NCBI GenBank assembly: GCA_018268715.1
Contig: JAFDVZ010000030.1
Span: forward strand, 17,975-81,974
Length of the DNA stretch: 64,000 bases
Origin: Acidobacteriota bacterium
GTDB lineage: Bacteria; Acidobacteriota; Terriglobia; Bryobacterales; Bryobacteraceae
Direction of reading: 5' to 3'
Below the pieces are notes generated by a model. The model saw nothing but the letters and a program-made list of their open reading frames with translations, was not told the origin of the DNA and ran no database searches. Position numbers and translations under genes: made by a program. Of this stretch, positions 35,072-44,217 are shown piece by piece (the first letter of the stretch is position 1; the number at the start of each line of letters is the position of its first letter).

Positions 35072-35551
35072 ATGCCTGCTCAAGCCGCCGCCGCAAGCTA
35101 TGACGTCCCCTCGACGCTTGCTGACTTCCTGGCCTATTACACGCCCTCAACGCCCGAAGAGAATCTCCTGATCGTGCACGCCCAGCGCGCCTGGCGCCAT
35201 CTCGAACAGATGCACGAACTGATCGACGCCGTCACGGCGGGCAAGGGTCTCTTCAGCCTCTACACGGATGAGTACGCCCGCTACAAGCAGCTAAGTCGCG
35301 ACCTGAATCAGGCCGACCGCATGTGGAACCGCGCCATCAACGCCTTCTGGCAGGCCCGCCGCCGCGGCGCGTCGACGCAACCCGCCCCGCGTCCTCAGCC
35401 TATCTCTCCACCCGCACCGTCGCCCGATCCAACTCCGCGTGGTCAATCTCATAACCCAGCCCCGGCTTCGTCGGAGCATGCACAAACCCATCGGCCGCCA
35501 CTCGGATCCGGTCTTTCATCCAGGGATGATCATAGACCCCCTGCGGAATAG
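35072..35551 (+). CDS. Small hypothetical protein whose 3' end overlaps the opposite-strand enolase-family gene
   Basis: From the ATG at 35072, which has a good GGAGG ribosome binding site, the product is 159 residues. Residues 1-98 are helical and look genuine (for example QRAWRHLEQMHELIDAV and YARYKQLSRDLNQADRMW). They resemble the C-terminal half of short acidobacterial proteins I have seen described only as hypothetical. Residues from about 110 onward are a Pro/Ser-rich tail, encoded antisense to the last 150 bases of the enolase-superfamily gene. That tail is probably low-constraint sequence produced by loss of an earlier stop codon. Confidence 0.6.
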   Translation: MPAQAAAASYDVPSTLADFLAYYTPSTPEENLLIVHAQRAWRHLEQMHELIDAVTAGKGLFSLYTDEYARYKQLSRDLNQADRMWNRAINAFWQARRRGASTQPAPRPQPISPPAPSPDPTPRGQSHNPAPASSEHAQTHRPPLGSGLSSRDDHRPPAE

Positions 35552-36551
35552 TCATCTCGAACCAGACATCGTTCGGCATCGCTAACTCGCAATGAAAGTG
35601 GACCGCATGGTCCAACGTATCGCCCCAGTTATGAGGCGCGCATTCCAGGCCGAAACACTCGGCCATGGCCGCAATCTTCATGCCGCCGGTAATGCCGCCC
35701 ACGTTATCCACGATGAACCGCACTACGTCCACGGCCCCGCGCCGCAGGTATTCGGCGTAGTCGTACATCGAAAAGATAAACTCGCCGGCGTGAATCGGAG
35801 TATCGAGCGCCCGGCATAACTCCGCCAGCCCCTCGATGTCGCTCGTGGGCAGCGGATCCTCGAAGGCCGTGAACTTCAGCTCGTCGAGCACGCGGCCCAC
35901 CGCCATCGCCTCCTGGCGCGTGTAAACCCCAACCGGATCCATCAGCAAATGGAAATCGTCGCCCAAGGCCTTGCGCAGAGCCCGGCAAATCGCGATGTCG
36001 AGCTTATAATCGCTCCCTCCATTGGGCGGCAGCTCCGGCGGATGCAGCTTGAACGCGTGAAAACCCTCGGCCTTGCTCTTGAGCGCGGCCTCCACCAGGG
36101 CCTCGAGCGTGTTCAGGTGCTGCGAACTGGCGTACGCCGGAACTTTGTCCCGATACGCCCCCAGCAGCCGGTAAACGGGCAGTCCGGTCACTTTGCCGGC
36201 AATGTCCCAAAGACAGTTATCAATGGCCGAAGCGTACGAACTCTGCCCCCGCCGCCGTTTCGAGGGCGTCCATTGGGAAGTGAAGGCGGGCCGGTCGAGC
36301 GCGTTCTTGCCCACCAGCACGCGCTTGCTGAACTCCACCCAGCCCTCGTTGTTCCAATCCGGGTGCCAATACCGGCTGCCGAGGGTGTAATTGCCCTCGA
36401 TGCCGGAGTTCGTGACGACGCTAGCCAGCTTGCCCTGCGCCGTGACATAGGCTTTGACTTCCTTAATCGTCAAATCCGGCAAATCAGCGGCCTTGACGCC
36501 AACGGCCGACGCCAGCGCGGGAGCGGTAAGGAACCATCGTCGAGAGATCAT
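35400..36551 (-). CDS. Enolase-superfamily enzyme (mandelate racemase/muconate lactonising type), Tat-exported
   Basis: The 383-residue protein has a Tat-like signal (ISRRWFLTAPALASAV) and the enolase-superfamily barrel. A KxH acid/base pair (Lys168-Phe... in FKLH, His170) and metal ligands Asp205 (LLMDPVG), Glu231 (FEDPLP) and Glu257 (HAGEF) are in order. The C-terminus (IRVAADGFVHAPTKPGLGYE) matches sugar-acid dehydratases of the mandelate racemase subgroup. It probably dehydrates or epimerises an aldonic or uronic acid. It overlaps the DapA-like gene by four bases, within an operon headed by the TonB receptor. Confidence 0.87.
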   Translation of the reverse strand: MISRRWFLTAPALASAVGVKAADLPDLTIKEVKAYVTAQGKLASVVTNSGIEGNYTLGSRYWHPDWNNEGWVEFSKRVLVGKNALDRPAFTSQWTPSKRRRGQSSYASAIDNCLWDIAGKVTGLPVYRLLGAYRDKVPAYASSQHLNTLEALVEAALKSKAEGFHAFKLHPPELPPNGGSDYKLDIAICRALRKALGDDFHLLMDPVGVYTRQEAMAVGRVLDELKFTAFEDPLPTSDIEGLAELCRALDTPIHAGEFIFSMYDYAEYLRRGAVDVVRFIVDNVGGITGGMKIAAMAECFGLECAPHNWGDTLDHAVHFHCELAMPNDVWFEMTIPQGVYDHPWMKDRIRVAADGFVHAPTKPGLGYEIDHAELDRATVRVER

Positions 36552-37480
36552 AAGGCTAAGTGGGGTTTCAGCGTTTCGTACATCAGTCGGAGAGTCTGTT
36601 TGGCCGAGTCGTCAAGCGGCGCCCGAGCGTCCTTTGCTCGTACGCCGTACGCCGGAAACACGCCGCGCAAAAACAGCACATATTTGAGCGCTTGGATGCC
36701 GAAAACCTGCACTTCCGGCACAAAAACGATCGCTTTTGAGCACAAATCGACAGCCCGCGCGCGCTCGCCCGCCTGCCACGCATCCCAGGCCCGGGCGTAA
36801 AGGTCGACAAAGGAGGCCGCCGGCATGCTCCCGGACGACCCGCGCAGCATCTCATCGATCAGCGTGACGCCGTGCCCGCCCGTAAACACCAGCAACTTCT
36901 CGCGCAATCCGGCGATGCGCGGCAGCGGCGTCGCCCCGGCCTCGTCCTTCACGCACCGTAGCGTAGGAATCTTGGCCGCCATCTCGAGGATGAACGGAAC
37001 CGGCATATCGCCGACCGCCTGTATGAACAAAGGCAGCCCGCTGGCGGCGCCAATGGCCTTGTAGTACTCGAAAACAGCCCCGCGATCCTTCGAATCGTGC
37101 GGCGGCAGCGCAATCACGGCGTCGGCCCCCAGTTTCTCCGCCTGTTTCGCATACCGGCAAGCGGTCGCGACCTCCGGCGCCTGGACCCCGATCACCACGG
37201 CCGGCTTCAGCCCCTTGGCCGAGGCCGCGATGGCTTCGTTCCCCGCCATCCGCTCGGCTTCCGTCAACAGTGAGTACTCGCTGGCCATCTGCGGCCAGAC
37301 GAACCCATGCGCCCCGCACCGGTGTACAAACCGGACCTCGGCCGCAAGCGCCTCCAGGTCCAGTTTCCCGGCCTCGTTGAACGGCGTCTGCGCGATCGGA
37401 AAGATCCCCCGCAGCCGTCCCCGAGGCTCGGCGAAAACCAGCGGCCCCGCCGCCAGCGCCAGCAGTTCTCTCCGGGTCAT
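36548..37480 (-). CDS. DapA/N-acetylneuraminate lyase-family enzyme, exported
   Basis: The 310-residue protein opens with MTRRELLALAAGPLVFA, a short Tat-like signal, and then a TIM barrel of the dihydrodipicolinate synthase family (FPIAQTPFNEAGKLD). The Schiff-base lysine is Lys178 in RCVKDEAG. The usual YY pair that helps catalysis in DapA is replaced (ALPPHDSKD), so true lysine biosynthesis is unlikely. An aldolase or dehydratase for sugar acids is more probable. With the enolase-family enzyme downstream and the TonB receptor upstream, it probably belongs to a periplasmic sugar-acid pathway (inference). Confidence 0.82.
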   Translation of the reverse strand: MTRRELLALAAGPLVFAEPRGRLRGIFPIAQTPFNEAGKLDLEALAAEVRFVHRCGAHGFVWPQMASEYSLLTEAERMAGNEAIAASAKGLKPAVVIGVQAPEVATACRYAKQAEKLGADAVIALPPHDSKDRGAVFEYYKAIGAASGLPLFIQAVGDMPVPFILEMAAKIPTLRCVKDEAGATPLPRIAGLREKLLVFTGGHGVTLIDEMLRGSSGSMPAASFVDLYARAWDAWQAGERARAVDLCSKAIVFVPEVQVFGIQALKYVLFLRGVFPAYGVRAKDARAPLDDSAKQTLRLMYETLKPHLAL

Positions 37481-37490
37481 GCCCCTCCCG

Positions 37491-40400
37491 TCAGAACACG
37501 TATTTCATTGCAAACTGTATCAGACGCGGAGCCACTGAGGGCTGCGTGATCACGCCAAACGTGGCGGTGCCCAAAGTAGTGCCCGGATTGGCGAATTGGG
37601 GGTGGTTTAGCGCGTTATAGAGCTCCATTCGGAACGCCAGTTCGCCGTCCTCCCGCAGCCCTCCGACATGGGTTCGTTTCCCAATCGAGAAGTCCGTGTT
37701 GAACTGCCCCGGTCCCGACATGATGCTTTGGCCCGTCGTGCCATACCCGGTCGCCCCATCCGACCCCACCGCCGCGGCGCTGCAGATGGCGGCTGTATTG
37801 ATCCAGCCATTCAGCCGGTCAGTGATGCCGCCCTTGGTGTTCAGGCTCTCGTAAGTGGAGTTGGGACAAAGGGTTACGGTGGCCGTTGAAGCCTTGCCAT
37901 ACACCGCCCCGGCGCTCGGGTCACTCAGCGTCATAGGCAACCCGCTCTGTATGATGATGATCCCGGCCACCGACCATCCCTTGGCCAGCGCCCCCCGGAA
38001 GCCCTGCAACCCGGCCGGCGCCGGAACCTGGTAATCCAGGTTCGTAGTAAGCCGATGCGTCCGGTCGAAGCTGGTCCGCGCCCAGTTCAGCGCCATATTA
38101 GTCAGATCATTGTAAGTAGTGGTGTTCGACGACGCCCGCGAGTAAGTATAAGTGGCCTGAAACGCCAGCCCGTGGGACTGCCGCCGCAACGTAGCCTGCA
38201 GGCTGTTATAAGTCGAGGCGCCAGTAAACTCGTTATCCCCCAGCGCCGTCGGAGTCTCGCCCAACACCGGCACACGGTACTTGGCGTTCTTCGACGTATT
38301 AGTCGTGATGCAATCGGTCGCGACGCCGTCGTAGCCGCAGTTCACGGGGCTTGAAACGCTGGCGAGCACCGGCTGATTCAGCCCCCGGGACAACAGCAGC
38401 CGGCTGGCGTGCGTACCCACATAGCCGATGTCGAACGTCAATGACTTAGCCAGCCGGAACTGTGTGCTGAGGTTCCACTGTTGCAGCCTCGGGATGACAA
38501 AATCAGGCCCTGCCACCCGGTCCGATAGCTGCGAAGTCAGCGTGCGCGGGACATAGCCGAGCGTCGTCGCCGGATAGGGCTGTTGGAAAGTCGACAGGTT
38601 GTTACTCGTATCGGCGTTGGTGAAGCCCTGGGCGAACGGCGGCGCGGTGAACATCGGAATGCCGCTCGCGTTGGCGCTGTAAGTCGGCGGCTGATAGAAC
38701 CACCCGTAGCCGCCGCGCACCGCCAGGAAGCCCTCCTTCCCAAAGGGCTGCCAGGCAAAGCCGAAGCGCGGCGCGAACGTGTCGAGCGGCGTCGAGTTCT
38801 GGTAGAAGCTGTTGTTCGGCTGCACGGTGACGCCGGTAGGAGGGGCTCCAAACGCCTTCCCGGTGTAGGGATTAATGAGCGAGGCGTTGTAGTTCGCCGC
38901 CACCGTGTTGCCGACCAGGGTTCCGGACGCCGGCGGAATCGGGTTCTTCAGAAGGAGCGACTGCAGCACGTTGCCGATGGTCCCGAAGGTGTCCGAAGCG
39001 GCGCCGACATACTCCCAGCGCAGGCCGAGATTCAGAGTCAGGCGCGGCAGGATCTTGAAGTCGTCCTGGACGAAGCCCGCGCCATAGTGGCTCAGGTAGC
39101 CGTATTGGACTTCGCCGACCGGTCCAACGCCCTCGTTGGCCTGGATGGACTGCACATTGCTTCGGCCGAGAGGGCTCAAGTTATCCGCGGCGTCCAACCC
39201 GAGCAGGAAGTCGCTGAAGGTCTGGAACGACATCTTGCCGCGGGCGGTCCCGGTGTCGAGGCGGGCGTTGCTCAGCCGCATCAGGAACATGCCGGTCCGG
39301 ATATTGTGCTTGCCATGGACCCAGGAAAAGTTATCGGCGGCCGAAAGATATTTGTTGGCTGTCGTGAAATCGTTGCCCGAGTTTCCGAATAAGCGGAAGT
39401 TGCCCAACGGCCCGAAAATATTCATCTCCGGAGGGGTGTTGAAGAGGGGATCGGCCGGCGTCATGCCGATCGACGTGGCGGTCGGGTAGCCGACGCCGCG
39501 GGCCCCTTGGGTGGAGCGGGTGAAACTGACGCGAGCCTCGTTGGTCAGGGTCTTGGTGAGCGTCGAGGTCAGGTTCACGCTGGCGATCAGGTCGTGCGCC
39601 GTCAGCGCCTGGGCCGTTCCGTAATCGGGTAGTTCCGGGTTGCCGGGGTAGCCGAGCGGCGAGCCGAAGGTCCGGTACTGCTTGATGGTGGCGACATAGG
39701 CCCGGGTTCCGAGCGAATGCTTCGGCGAGATCAGGTAATCGCCGTTCAGCATGTAGTGGTGCTCTTTGTAGGTCGAGGGCAGGCTATAAGACGAGAAGCC
39801 GAGGCCCGCGTTGTCGCCGCTGGCGAACAGCGTCTGGGGGATCGGGACGTAGTAGGAGCCGTCGGGGCGCTTCAGGTTCAGGATCTGGAGCGCGACGGGG
39901 TTGATCGAGGCCGTGGTGGAGGTGTTCTGGTTGTGGCAGTCCAACTGGCGGCCGCCGGCGAAGCTTGCATAGCGGGAGTCGCCGGGGTGGTTGGCCGGGC
40001 AGAACTGGGCGGCGAGGGCGGCGGCGGACCGGTCGGCGCCAAGGGCGGGGAGAATCGGGTTGGAGGTGGAAGTCGTGTCGAGCCCGTTCACCTGCTGGGT
40101 TCCCTGATACGAACCGAAAAAGAAGACCTTGTTGCGCAGAATCGGCCCGCCGACGGTGGCGCCGAACTGGTTCTGTTTGAGGTTTGGCTTCGTTTGCCCG
40201 GTGGAGTTCCGGAAGAAGGCGTTGGCGTTGAAAACGTCGTTGCGGACGAACTCCCAGAGCCCGCCGTGAAAATCATTTTGGCCGCTTTTTGTTATGAGGG
40301 CGGTGCTGGGGGCCTGGGCCCCGTAGACGGCGTCGTACTGGGAAGTCTGAATCTTCAACTCGGCGATGGTGTCCGGATTCGGGGCCGCGCTGGGGGCGAA

Positions 40401-40976
40401 GGCGCCGTCGACGGTGTAGGACCCGCCGTTGGTGTTGCCGTTCACGTTCAGGCCCTTGGTGCCGCGGCCGAGGGTTCCGGCGTTGTTCACGTCGGCGGCC
40501 GAACCCGAGGACATGGACAGCACCTGGGTGAAGTTGCGGGTGGTCAGGGGGACGGCGGTGATGGTCTTGGAGTCGATCAGAGTGCCGGAGGCCGAGGTGG
40601 TGACGCTGAACTTGCAGTCGCAGGGGATGGGTTCGTTCCCTTCGCCCGGCTCGAGCGTCGCGTCGAGGGTGGCGGCCTCGGAGATGTTCACCGCGGCGTC
40701 CGTTTTGACGGAAGTCTTGAAGCCCGAGGCGGAGAAGCGCACCTCATAGGCGGCGGGCGGCAGCAGCGACAGGCGGTAGCCGCCATCGGGCCCGGTGGTG
40801 GTGGAATGCAACTGGCTGGTGGCCGGGTCCGTGGCGGCGACGGAGGCGTTCGGCACGGGGGCGCCGTCGCGGCCGCGGACGGTTCCGGTCAGCGCGCCGG
40901 TGGTGGCGGATTGACCCCAAGCAGGAGAAACAGACCCGCAAATCGATAAAACAAGCAGGGATACAAACGTTCTCAT
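37491..40976 (-). CDS. TonB-dependent receptor with N-terminal carboxypeptidase-regulatory-like domain
   Basis: The 1161-residue protein has a signal peptide (about 1-22), a CarboxypepD_reg/Ig-like domain (about 25-110, with GTVRGRDGAPVPNASVAATD), a plug region (about 120-235) and a long outer-membrane barrel ending in FAMKYVF, with the expected C-terminal aromatic residue. This fused layout is the common Acidobacteriota receptor type (Oar-like) for large carbohydrates or complexes. It is first in the minus-strand operon with the DapA-like and enolase-like genes, 10 bases upstream of the former. No classical TonB box could be picked out with certainty. Confidence 0.9.
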   Translation of the reverse strand: MRTFVSLLVLSICGSVSPAWGQSATTGALTGTVRGRDGAPVPNASVAATDPATSQLHSTTTGPDGGYRLSLLPPAAYEVRFSASGFKTSVKTDAAVNISEAATLDATLEPGEGNEPIPCDCKFSVTTSASGTLIDSKTITAVPLTTRNFTQVLSMSSGSAADVNNAGTLGRGTKGLNVNGNTNGGSYTVDGAFAPSAAPNPDTIAELKIQTSQYDAVYGAQAPSTALITKSGQNDFHGGLWEFVRNDVFNANAFFRNSTGQTKPNLKQNQFGATVGGPILRNKVFFFGSYQGTQQVNGLDTTSTSNPILPALGADRSAAALAAQFCPANHPGDSRYASFAGGRQLDCHNQNTSTTASINPVALQILNLKRPDGSYYVPIPQTLFASGDNAGLGFSSYSLPSTYKEHHYMLNGDYLISPKHSLGTRAYVATIKQYRTFGSPLGYPGNPELPDYGTAQALTAHDLIASVNLTSTLTKTLTNEARVSFTRSTQGARGVGYPTATSIGMTPADPLFNTPPEMNIFGPLGNFRLFGNSGNDFTTANKYLSAADNFSWVHGKHNIRTGMFLMRLSNARLDTGTARGKMSFQTFSDFLLGLDAADNLSPLGRSNVQSIQANEGVGPVGEVQYGYLSHYGAGFVQDDFKILPRLTLNLGLRWEYVGAASDTFGTIGNVLQSLLLKNPIPPASGTLVGNTVAANYNASLINPYTGKAFGAPPTGVTVQPNNSFYQNSTPLDTFAPRFGFAWQPFGKEGFLAVRGGYGWFYQPPTYSANASGIPMFTAPPFAQGFTNADTSNNLSTFQQPYPATTLGYVPRTLTSQLSDRVAGPDFVIPRLQQWNLSTQFRLAKSLTFDIGYVGTHASRLLLSRGLNQPVLASVSSPVNCGYDGVATDCITTNTSKNAKYRVPVLGETPTALGDNEFTGASTYNSLQATLRRQSHGLAFQATYTYSRASSNTTTYNDLTNMALNWARTSFDRTHRLTTNLDYQVPAPAGLQGFRGALAKGWSVAGIIIIQSGLPMTLSDPSAGAVYGKASTATVTLCPNSTYESLNTKGGITDRLNGWINTAAICSAAAVGSDGATGYGTTGQSIMSGPGQFNTDFSIGKRTHVGGLREDGELAFRMELYNALNHPQFANPGTTLGTATFGVITQPSVAPRLIQFAMKYVF

Positions 40977-41123
40977 TTCGGTTCGCCGGAAAGGAATACT
41001 GCGCCCATTCTACTAGCAGCCCGGCGAGCCGCGAGGCGCGTTCTGTTCGCAAGTTTCGACCGCGCGGCGCCCCGCCAATGGTATCCTGATAGAAGCGCCT
41101 CTAGCCAGCCTGGAACACAAACC

Positions 41124-42539
41124 TTGAAAGTCGGATTCGTCAGTTTAGGTTGTCCGAAGAACCTTGTCGATACGGAGGTCATGATGGGCCAACTCGTCGC
41201 CAAAGGCCACGAGCTTACGCCCAACGCCTCCGAGGCGGACGTCATCGTCGTCAACACCTGCAGCTTTATCGACCCGGCCAAGCAGGAGTCCGTGGATACG
41301 ATCCTCGAGATGGCCGAGTACAAGAAGACCGGCCGGGCGCAGCGGCTGGTGGTGGCCGGCTGCCTGGTGGAGCGCTTCCGCGGCGACATTCGCGACAACA
41401 TGCCGGAAGTGGACGCGGTGGTGGGCACCAACGAAGTGGAGCGGATCGTCGAAGCCTGCGAAGGCGTCGAGCCGCGGCCCGAGACGCCCGCGCCGTACCT
41501 CTATCACGACCTGACGCCGCGCGTGCTGACCACGGCGCGGCATTCCGCCTATATCAAGATCGCCGAGGGCTGCGACCATCCCTGCTCGTTCTGCGTGATT
41601 CCGCAGTTCCGGGGCGCGTTCCGCAGCCGCAGGTTCGAGTCCGTCGTGTCGGAAGCGACGCGGCTGTTTGCGCAGGGCGTGCGGGAGATCAACCTGATCG
41701 GGCAGGACACCACCTGCTATGGCGAGGACCTGGGCGTCAAGGACGGGCTGGCGGCGCTGCTGGCGCGGCTGGCGGGGATTCCCACCGAGCATCCCAAATG
41801 GGTTCGTTCGCTGTATTGCTATCCGAACCGCATTACGCAGAAGCTGCTGGACACCATCGCCGAGCACGAGGCGCTGGTGAAGTATATCGATGTCCCGCTG
41901 CAGCACGCCAGCGCAAGCGTGTTGAAGCGCATGAAGCGCGGCGCGAGCGGGGACATCTTCCTGAAACTGGTCGAACGGATTCGTAAGACGATTCCGGGCG
42001 TGGCCATCCGCACCAGCATGATCGTCGGGTTTCCCGGCGAGACGCAGGCGGATTTCGATGAGTTATGCGCGTTTGTGAAACAAGCCCGCTTCGACCGGCT
42101 GGGCGTGTTCTCTTACTCGGACGAGGAAACCAGCGGGAGTTATCAACTCGACGCCAAGGTGGACGGCCGCACCATCTATAACCGCAAGCGGCGGCTGATG
42201 TCGATCCAGCGGCGCTTATCGCTTGCGAGCAACCAGAAGCTGGTGGGGCGCGAACTGCCGGTGATTGTCGAAGGCCCGTCCCAGGAGACCGAACTGCTGT
42301 GGGAGGCGCGCCTGGCGACGCAGGCGCCGGAGATCGACGGCGTCTGCTACATCAACGATTTCGGCGACTTCGAGCCGAAGCCGGGCCAGATTCGCCGGCT
42401 GAAGGTGACCGAGGCGCACGATTACGATCTGGTGGGCGAGTTAGTCGACGCCGGCCCGGTGGAGACGCCTCCTCGCCACTCGGGCCTGTTGCAGATTCTG
42501 CCGATGACTCGCCAACAGATCGGCCCCATGAGCCGGTGA
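41124..42539 (+). CDS. rimO: Ribosomal protein S12 methylthiotransferase
   Basis: The 471-residue protein starts at a TTG (41124) with KVGFVSLGCPKNLVDTE. The N-terminal UPF0004 domain has Cys10, Cys46 and Cys80, the radical-SAM domain has GCDHPCSFC (Cys150, Cys154, Cys157), and a TRAM domain closes the protein. It adds a methylthio group to an aspartate of ribosomal protein S12 using two [4Fe-4S] clusters. The sequence from CPKN onward distinguishes it from MiaB. YacG starts three bases after the stop, beginning a housekeeping operon through cinA. Confidence 0.95.
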   Translation: MKVGFVSLGCPKNLVDTEVMMGQLVAKGHELTPNASEADVIVVNTCSFIDPAKQESVDTILEMAEYKKTGRAQRLVVAGCLVERFRGDIRDNMPEVDAVVGTNEVERIVEACEGVEPRPETPAPYLYHDLTPRVLTTARHSAYIKIAEGCDHPCSFCVIPQFRGAFRSRRFESVVSEATRLFAQGVREINLIGQDTTCYGEDLGVKDGLAALLARLAGIPTEHPKWVRSLYCYPNRITQKLLDTIAEHEALVKYIDVPLQHASASVLKRMKRGASGDIFLKLVERIRKTIPGVAIRTSMIVGFPGETQADFDELCAFVKQARFDRLGVFSYSDEETSGSYQLDAKVDGRTIYNRKRRLMSIQRRLSLASNQKLVGRELPVIVEGPSQETELLWEARLATQAPEIDGVCYINDFGDFEPKPGQIRRLKVTEAHDYDLVGELVDAGPVETPPRHSGLLQILPMTRQQIGPMSR

Positions 42540-42542
42540 CCG

Positions 42543-42710
42543 ATGAAGTGTCCTATCTGCAAGAAGCCGGTGACGCTCACCGATCCCCACATGCCGTTCT
42601 GCAGCGAGCGGTGCAAGCTGATCGACCTGGGCGCGTGGGCGTCGGAGAAGTACGTCATCTCGACGCCGGTGAACGAGTCCGAGGAAGAAGATCCCGCCGA
42701 TGAAAACTAG
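42543..42710 (+). CDS. yacG: DNA gyrase inhibitor YacG-like zinc protein
   Basis: A 55-residue protein of the right size and motif for YacG: CPICKKPV (Cys3, Cys6) and FCSERCKLIDLGAWA (Cys20, Cys24), binding one zinc, then an acidic tail (NESEEEDPADEN). YacG binds GyrB and inhibits gyrase. The gene starts three bases after rimO and overlaps pgpA by 11 bases. Confidence 0.9.
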   Translation: MKCPICKKPVTLTDPHMPFCSERCKLIDLGAWASEKYVISTPVNESEEEDPADEN

Positions 42711-43176
42711 AGTCGCGGTGCTGCTGGCGACGTGGTTCGGCTGCGGTTATTCGCCGGTGGGTCCGGGCACGGCGGGCGCGCTGGGCGCGGTGATTCCGGC
42801 TTACCTTCTGACGCATTACGCGGGGTGGCCGGCATGGATCTGGCCCGCGGCGGGCGTGCTGGTGACGTTTCCCGGCATCTGGGCGGCGGGCGTGACGGCG
42901 ATCCACGTGGGTAAGAAAGATCCCGGCCTGGTGGTGGTGGACGAAGTCGCGGGGCAGTGGATTACGCTGGCCGGCGCGAGCGCGCTCAACTGGAAGACGG
43001 CGCTCGCGGGGTTTGTGTTGTTCCGGCTGTTCGATATCTGGAAGCCTCCACCGGTGCGACAATTAGAGCGACTGCCGGGCGGAACCGGCATCATGATGGA
43101 CGATGTAATGGCGGGCGTATACGGAGCGGCGGTGTTGTGGGCCGCGGGTGCGCTCTTTCCAGGCTCGTTACAATAA
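42700..43176 (+). CDS. pgpA: Phosphatidylglycerophosphatase A
   Basis: The 158-residue membrane protein has the PgpA hallmarks: FGCGYSPVGPGTAG near the N-terminus, VVVDEVAGQW in the middle and LFRLFDIWKPPPV then GGTGIMMDDVMAG near the end. It dephosphorylates phosphatidylglycerophosphate to phosphatidylglycerol at the inner membrane. Three or four transmembrane helices are visible. The start lies inside the yacG 3' end (11-base overlap), so translation is coupled. Confidence 0.93.
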   Translation: MKTRVAVLLATWFGCGYSPVGPGTAGALGAVIPAYLLTHYAGWPAWIWPAAGVLVTFPGIWAAGVTAIHVGKKDPGLVVVDEVAGQWITLAGASALNWKTALAGFVLFRLFDIWKPPPVRQLERLPGGTGIMMDDVMAGVYGAAVLWAAGALFPGSLQ

Positions 43177-43182
43177 GGACTA

Positions 43183-44214
43183 ATGGCGACGCGCAAAGAC
43201 TCCGAGGTTCGGCCGCACATTACCTCTGTCGCTCCCCCAGCGGCGATCCCGGGCGGCGAACTGCAAATCAACGGGAAGGGACTGGGCCGCGAGCCGCGGC
43301 CGCGGGTCGCAATCGGCGAGGTGGACGCGCCGATCGTCATCGGTTCGGATTCGTACATGGTGGTCCGGGTTCCCGACGGCGCGGCGAGCGGCGACCTGGT
43401 GGTGACGGTGAACGAGCAGGCGCGTTCGAACGCCTGGAGCTGCGACATCGGCGTGCAGATCGCCGACAACGTCCATCCGGTGGCGAATCCGGCGGTGGAC
43501 GCCGCGGGCAACATCTACACCACCTTCAGCGGATCCCGCGGGCAGAAGACGCCGGTGGCGGTGTACAAGATCGACGCGAATTACACGCCCAAGCCCTTCA
43601 TCAACGACATGATGAACGCCACGGGGCTGACGTTCGATTCCGCGGGCGTGCTGTACGTGTCGAGCCGCTATGACGGGATTGTCTACGAGGTTTCGCCGGG
43701 CGGTCACATGTCGGTGTACGTGGAGGGCATGGGCGTGGCGACGGGCCTGGCCTTCGACAAGGACGAGAACCTGTACGTGGGCGATCGCAGCGGCACGATC
43801 TTCAAGATCAGCCGGCAGCGCCAGATTTACGTGTTCACCACGCTTGAGGCGTCCATCGCCGCCTATCACATGGCGTTCGGGCCGGACGGGTATCTGTACA
43901 TCACGGGCCCGACGACTTCGAGCTTCGACGCGGTGCACCGGTGCTCGCCAACCGGCGAGGTTGAAACGTTCTACCGGGGGCTGGGGCGGCCGCAGGGGCT
44001 GGCCTTCGACGTGGACGGGAACCTGTACGTCGCGGCGTCGATCGGCGGACGCAGGGGCGTCGTGAAGATCGACCCGGACCGCCAGCCGAGCCTGTTCCTG
44101 TCGGGGCCTGGAATCGTGGGGCTTGCGTTCGCGCCGCCGAATTCGATGGTGGTTTCCACCAACAACGCGCTGTTCCGCGCGGAGGTGGGCGTGCGCGGCT
44201 TCCAGGTGGGTTGA
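43183..44214 (+). CDS. IPT-domain plus NHL/SMP-30-type beta-propeller protein
   Basis: The 343-residue protein starts with an IPT/TIG Ig-like domain (about 12-90, with ITSVAPPAAIPGGELQINGKG) and continues with six blade-like repeats bearing GLAFDxDGNLYVxD-type motifs (GLTFDSAGVLYVSSR, GLAFDKDENLYVGDR, GLAFDVDGNLYVAAS), typical of NHL or SMP-30/gluconolactonase propellers. There is no signal peptide, so it appears cytoplasmic. It lies between pgpA and cinA at close spacing (six and three bases). A lactonase or binding role is possible, but the metal-site residues of SMP-30 could not be assigned. Confidence 0.75.
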   Translation: MATRKDSEVRPHITSVAPPAAIPGGELQINGKGLGREPRPRVAIGEVDAPIVIGSDSYMVVRVPDGAASGDLVVTVNEQARSNAWSCDIGVQIADNVHPVANPAVDAAGNIYTTFSGSRGQKTPVAVYKIDANYTPKPFINDMMNATGLTFDSAGVLYVSSRYDGIVYEVSPGGHMSVYVEGMGVATGLAFDKDENLYVGDRSGTIFKISRQRQIYVFTTLEASIAAYHMAFGPDGYLYITGPTTSSFDAVHRCSPTGEVETFYRGLGRPQGLAFDVDGNLYVAASIGGRRGVVKIDPDRQPSLFLSGPGIVGLAFAPPNSMVVSTNNALFRAEVGVRGFQVG

Positions 44215-44217
44215 GCC

